Assembly (NCBI GenBank): GCA_027574665.1
Contig: CM050652.1
Coordinates: 3,948,589 to 4,012,588, forward strand
Direction: 5' to 3'
From: Rhynochetos jubatus
Lineage: Eukaryota; Chordata; Aves; Eurypygiformes; Rhynochetidae
DNA length: 64,000 nucleotides
The position numbers and the translations under genes are program-made. How positions within the stretch are numbered: the stretch's first letter is position 1; each line of letters starts with the position of its first letter. Below, one piece after another: positions 59,567 through 64,000 of the stretch. The notes under the pieces are model-generated. The model was not told where the DNA came from, made no database searches, and was given only the letters and a program-made list of their open reading frames with translations.

Positions 59567-61349
59567 CATCTGCCCACCACATGGTGATGATCTGCCACGT
59601 ATCAAGAGCGCAGGAGCCGGTAAAACATGGCTAGGTGCATTTGTCAGTCCGAAGGGCTGTGCCCAGGGCCCATTTAGGTAGTAAAAGCAGGCTAAACTTC
59701 ATAGAGGATCTCAAATGTGTTTTTCTTCTTCTTTCACTCCACAAGCCAAGTTCCACCATCCAGAATTATGCCTTTTGTTGGTTTTGACTGAGATGTGAAA
59801 ATTACAGAGCAAAACCATCTTGCTGTTATGACTTGATTAGGGATAGGAAACGAAGTGTGAAATGTAGGCAGGGGTAGGTAGGGTTGAGGGCTTCAGTCAA
59901 AACTCGCCACAGGTTTACGTGAGAAACCTTTCTTAGAACTTCACTTAAGGTTTAATTTGTAATAGTGCTGTGAGCTCAGGGAATTTTCTTTAAAGGTTTC
60001 ATTATAAAGCATTTCTCAGTAGGTGTCCTCTAAAGGGTTTTGAAGAGATAAAAATTATTATAGAGCCTTACATGGACAAGGCAATTTTCTGAGCAGTGCA
60101 ACTTTTTATCTTACTCAGGGCTACAGGCTGGAAATACAAAAATAGATAGATTTTGGTCACCAAAGTAAATTTGGAGGGAGATGAATTCATTCATTGCAAA
60201 TGAAGGTGCAGATGCTTTTAGACTCTGACCAAATATCTCTAAGTAAAAGCATCTTCATCCTTACAGCCTTTCGAATATGGATTTCATAGAGTGGAAGGGT
60301 TGAACACCAGAAGTGCAATAATAATAAAAAAACCCAACACCACCCCCACTCTTCACACCCACCCCTTCCCAGCTGTCTAGCTCAGTAAAATTCACACCAT
60401 GGTTGCAAGGCCAGAATGATTATGAATTAGGGTTAGCACAAAATCTAGCTATTTGAAAATTTTATAGCATGTTACTGTAATGTAGAGGATGGAATTTCTC
60501 ACAAAAAGAAATAGAAGATCCTAAATCTGAAAAATACATAATGGCAGGGAGGTCACACCTTCAAAGCCCAATTCATCGCAGCTGAAAATGGGCTTTTTTT
60601 TTTTTTTAACCTTGTCTTTCAAACAAACCGAGTCATGCATTGCCCCCTTGCACTTCGCCGCTTCGGTTGTCATCTGTTCTGCACCCCTTCATGCCAGGAT
60701 CTGCAGCCCTTTCTGCCTGATAGAGGTTGCAGTACACTAAAACTCCTCAGTCTCATCAACGTTTTTGACTACTGGATAATTCTTGACCTTTATTCTGAGC
60801 ATCCCTGGGCAGGGCTCCGTGTGGTCATGACCAAATTCACAGGAGATGTGGAACGTGGTAAGGCTTTTTTTAAACCTTAGTCTGTGCAGGGTCTTTCTGT
60901 GAGAATATCTTTATTGTGGTAAAAGCAATATGCTGGTTTTCACTATGATTTTTAGCTTCAACATGGATCACTCTGTTAGTCACCACCAGGCTATAACGTA
61001 TTGCTTTTTAGGATTGCAGAGTAGCCATTGATGGAAATGTAAGAGTGGGTGGGTATGCGTGAAGGAAAGTGCATTAAAAAATAAAGAAGAGCCTCTTGCT
61101 TCTGATGTACTTTGCATGATGTCCTTGATTTAACGTAACTAGGTGGTACAGGCGAGAGCTGCACAGCAGTCCTCTAAGTAGCACTGGACACTTCAGCCTT
61201 GAATCTGCGTTTGGTAAGCTTTTGTTGGCCTCGGTAGTGGGCAGCTGGTTCCTACAAAAGGGTTTTTATCTGTATACTTGGTGATTTACAGCTCTGCGTA
61301 TGTGTCAGTGTCTTTGCTTTAAGGATAGATGAAGATGGGTGGCCTTCAG
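59567..61349. other. Intervening sequence, nothing identified
   Basis: No gene or recognisable repeat was seen, apart from short A/T tracts and a C-rich 'ccaccccc' patch near 60340. Confidence 0.4.
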
Positions 61350-61526
61350 GTATCAGAGAGAGTGGTATGAGTTGGAAGGGACCTTAAAGACCATCTAGTT
61401 CCAACCCCCCTGCCATGGGCAGGGACACCCTCCACCAGACCAGGTTGCTCCAAGCCTCATCCAGCCTGGCCTTGAACACTTCCAGGGATGGGGCATCCAC
61501 AGCTTCGCTGGGCAGCCTGTCCCGTA
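61350..61526 (-). mobile_element. CR1 LINE 3' fragment
   Basis: A minus-orientation tail, 'agtggtatgagttggaagggacc' to 'tcgctgggcagcctgtccc', about 175 bp. The outermost 'catagaatca' repeat is missing or decayed. Confidence 0.9.
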
Positions 61527-62904
61527 TCCCTATGGATAGGTGGTATTCCATCACAGGTTTTACAGTGATGGGTGATAAAGGTGAACAGTGCAATTCCAGG
61601 TCCCTAGTGCATGATGTGCTGTCTGGTCCTACCTTTGCCTTCATCTGCAGTTCTCTTTTTTTCAACAGAATATGTAATAATGTTTAAGACTGTTGTACTT
61701 TCTGGGGATATTGAGTGGTATTGTATCAAAACCCCAAATTCTTTAATTGCTGCGAAGGAGTATTTATAGAAATAAGCTACATACCAGTTGCAAGCTCCCT
61801 GCTTGCTGCCCTGTTTTAAAGGAGGTGTGAGAGCTGTGAATGCATCCTTCAGGATTTCAGTAGAGCATTGATATTTCAGTTGACTGTGCCAGAAGACCTC
61901 AGTGTACATTGAGATTTAGGAACATCCCATGGAGGCAAGTCATACTTTCCCAAGAAATGCCAAATTGGAAATGAAAACCACTGTACAGGCATAAGTCATG
62001 ATGATTGTTAAATCTACAATGGCAAATCTACCTTAATTTTCCCAGGCAAAGTGTAGTGAGGTGGCTTAATAGCTTTTTTGTTCCCGCTTCTTTTGGCACG
62101 GCACGGGAGTGCAGGGTGGTGGGACGGGACAACTGCTGTGTTCCGCCCAGCACTTCCACTCAGGGCGCTCCTATCCTGCTCAAATTGTGCTCAGTGTGGT
62201 AGCTGCTGCTGTTAAAACATACTGCACTCAAGGTATAAAAAACCCCACTAAAATTCAGCTTTTAATTTATTTGTCCTCTCACTTGGAGAGAACAGCTAAT
62301 ATGATTTCAGATACTGAAGCCAGCGGTGTGAGAATCCACAGAGGTGATTTTCTAAATTTAAGATTTCCTTTGAATTGGTGTTTATCACAAATAGATTGGA
62401 TTACTATAGGCTGTGTCAGTGTGAGTCACTTGTAAGTGCCTGCTAATCCAATAAACCTGAGTGGTTTCTTATGGAAATACTATTTTGTGATTTCTATTTT
62501 TATGATGGTCCTGGCCTTGTTGAATTCCCCGCTGACTTCACTGGAAATATCTCTTTGGAAAAAAAACTGGTGTAATTTCATGTGGTAATGGACGTTACAG
62601 CTCATCGGTGAAATGAAAAATAGCCTCAAGTAATTAGTAAATGTTTTAAGAGTTCTTCATTTCAACTTTATTAGGTATTTTGTAGCATTATTGACCAAGA
62701 ATAAAAATAGTCAGTGGTGGTTTTGTTGTGTGTTGAGGTTTTTTTTACTTTGGTTTGTATGGAGGGGAGAAAAGCATTATCATGTTTTCACACTGTCCTG
62801 CTTGTCTTAAAGGTTTTTAATTTTCTTGTTGCCAGTGCCCTACTTTGTGGTGGTGGTTGCATCAGTTTGTGCCTTAATTTCTCACCTGTAACGTACTCAG
62901 CTCT
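61527..62904. other. Intervening sequence, nothing identified
   Basis: Unique sequence with no supported gene, RNA gene or repeat. Confidence 0.4.
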
Positions 62905-63768
62905 ACGGACATGCTGGAAGGAAGGGACGTCATCCAGAGGGACCGGGACAGGCTGGAGAGGTGGGGCTGTGCCAACCTCATGAAGTTCAACAACGTCAAG
63001 GGCAAGGTCCTGCACCTGAGTCAGGGCAATCCCAACTACAAGTACAGGCTGGGTGGAGAATGGATCGAGAGCAGCCCTGAGGAGAAGGACTTGGGGGTAC
63101 TGGGGGATGAAAAGCTGAGCATGAGCCAGCAGTGTGCGCTGGCAGCCCAGAAAGCCAACCGGATCCTGGGCTGTATCAGGAAAAGTGTGGCCAGCAGGGT
63201 GAGGGAGGGGATTCTCCCCCTCTGCTTTGCTCTTGTGAGACCCCACCTGGAGTGCTGTGTCCAGATGTGGAGCCCTCAACATAGGAATGATATAGACTGG
63301 TTGGAGCAAGTCCAGAGGAGGCCATGAAGATGCTCAGAGGGCTGGAGCACCTCTGTTACAAAGAGGCTGAGAGGGTTGAACTTGTTCAGGCCAGAGAAGA
63401 GAAGGCTCCAGGGAGACCTTAGAGCCTCTTCCAGTACCTGAAGGGGCTACAAGAATGTTGGGAGAGACTTTTTAAAAGGACCTGTAGTGACAGGGCAAGG
63501 GGAAAAGGGTTTAAATTGAAAGTGGGGAGATTGAGATTAGACATCAGGAAGAAGTTCTTCCTGGAGAGGGTGAGGAGGCACTGGGACAGGTTGCCCAGCG
63601 AAGCTGTGGATGCCCCATCCCTGGGAGTGTCCAAGGCCAGGCTGGATGAGGCTTGGAGCAACCTGGTCTAGTGGAGGGTGTTCCTGCCCATGGCAGGGAG
63701 GTAGGAACTAGGTGGCCTTTAAGGTCCTTTCCAACCCCAACTATTCCGTGATTTTATGATGCTATGAC
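62905..63768 (+). mobile_element. CR1 LINE 3' fragment, 860 bp
   Basis: This plus-orientation copy starts inside the ORF2 C-terminal third. It runs through 'cccatccctgggagtgtcc' and 'catggcaggg' to the tail 'ggtcctttccaaccccaactattccgtgatttta', ending near 'gatgctatga'. It looks less decayed than most other copies here. Confidence 0.95.
62911..63327 (+). pseudogene. CR1 ORF2 C-terminal relic, open frame
   Basis: A 138-codon open frame begins MLEGRDVIQRDRDRLERWG and carries the CR1 ORF2 C-terminal blocks: EEKDLGVLGDEKLSMSQQCALAAQKANRILGCI, then LVRPHLECCVQMWSPQHRNDIDWLEQVQRRP, then a stop. The reverse-transcriptase catalytic part is missing because of 5' truncation, so it cannot be active. 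The minus-strand copy at 36.3 kb stops at the same place after VQRRP, which suggests the break was inherited from the source element. Homology to the element continues downstream in another frame. Confidence 0.9.
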
Positions 63769-64000
63769 AACTGAAAATGATACATTAAAAAATCAAGTAG
63801 CTGTTTTAAAATCATGACTTCAACCTTTTTCTTGTGCAGCAAGTGGTATTTGGTGGCAGTAAAAGGCAAAAACTTTGCTCTAGTTTGGAATTTTTGCCTG
63901 AAATGGTAAGAAATCTAGAGAACAGATCGTTTTCCAGCCTGAGATGCAGTGTACTTCCCTACCAGAGCAAAGGGAGGGTCTTAACACTCCTAAAAGACGG
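63769..64000. other. Unique sequence at window end
   Basis: Nothing identified in the last 230 bases. Confidence 0.4.

Noticed and set aside
1-64000. CRISPR array, bacterial operon, phage or plasmid features
   Set aside because: CR1 LINEs, an avian-type LTR, CpG islands and intron-like sequence show a bird nuclear genome; no regularly spaced repeats or compact gene clusters are present.

Overview
This window looks like bird nuclear DNA. The evidence is the repeat content: many 5'-truncated CR1 LINE copies with the typical avian 3' tail (tail block 'ggttggaac', 'aaggtcccttccaacc', then 'attctatga' repeats), plus one solo LTR of an avian ERVL-like type. No complete protein-coding gene can be shown. 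I name no species or gene, because nothing I could read as coding matched a family I recognise apart from CR1 reverse transcriptase relics.

Layout. Positions 1-1880 are ordinary unique sequence, with a possible minus-strand promoter and first exon at about 650-830. Positions 1880-4930 are a large, very GC-rich CpG island containing C and G homopolymers up to 23 nt. It holds a likely plus-strand promoter with a non-coding first exon ending at a near-consensus 5' splice site (GT at 3036), and a second, weaker TATA/splice-donor pair near 3914-4006. From 4930 to about 19.5 kb the sequence is T/G-rich and almost free of recognisable repeats. A smaller CpG island at 9640-10170, with a CTCF-like motif, interrupts it. 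From 19.5 kb to the end the sequence is intron-like or intergenic and studded with CR1 copies of several ages, roughly two thirds of them on the minus strand. A full-length solo LTR lies at 39199-40165. A 185-bp unit of unknown type occurs twice, near 50.4 and 52.3 kb.

The simplest reading is the 5' end of one plus-strand gene: CpG-island promoter, non-coding exon 1, and a first intron of 50 kb or more. One possible downstream exon at 54701 has a fair acceptor, an ATG, a 61-codon frame and an AATAAA just after the stop. This is unproven. The unexplained items most worth checking are the duplicated 185-bp unit, the 54.7-kb exon candidate, the second CpG island and the homopolymer-rich core of the main island. 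I did not find a convincing new biological system.
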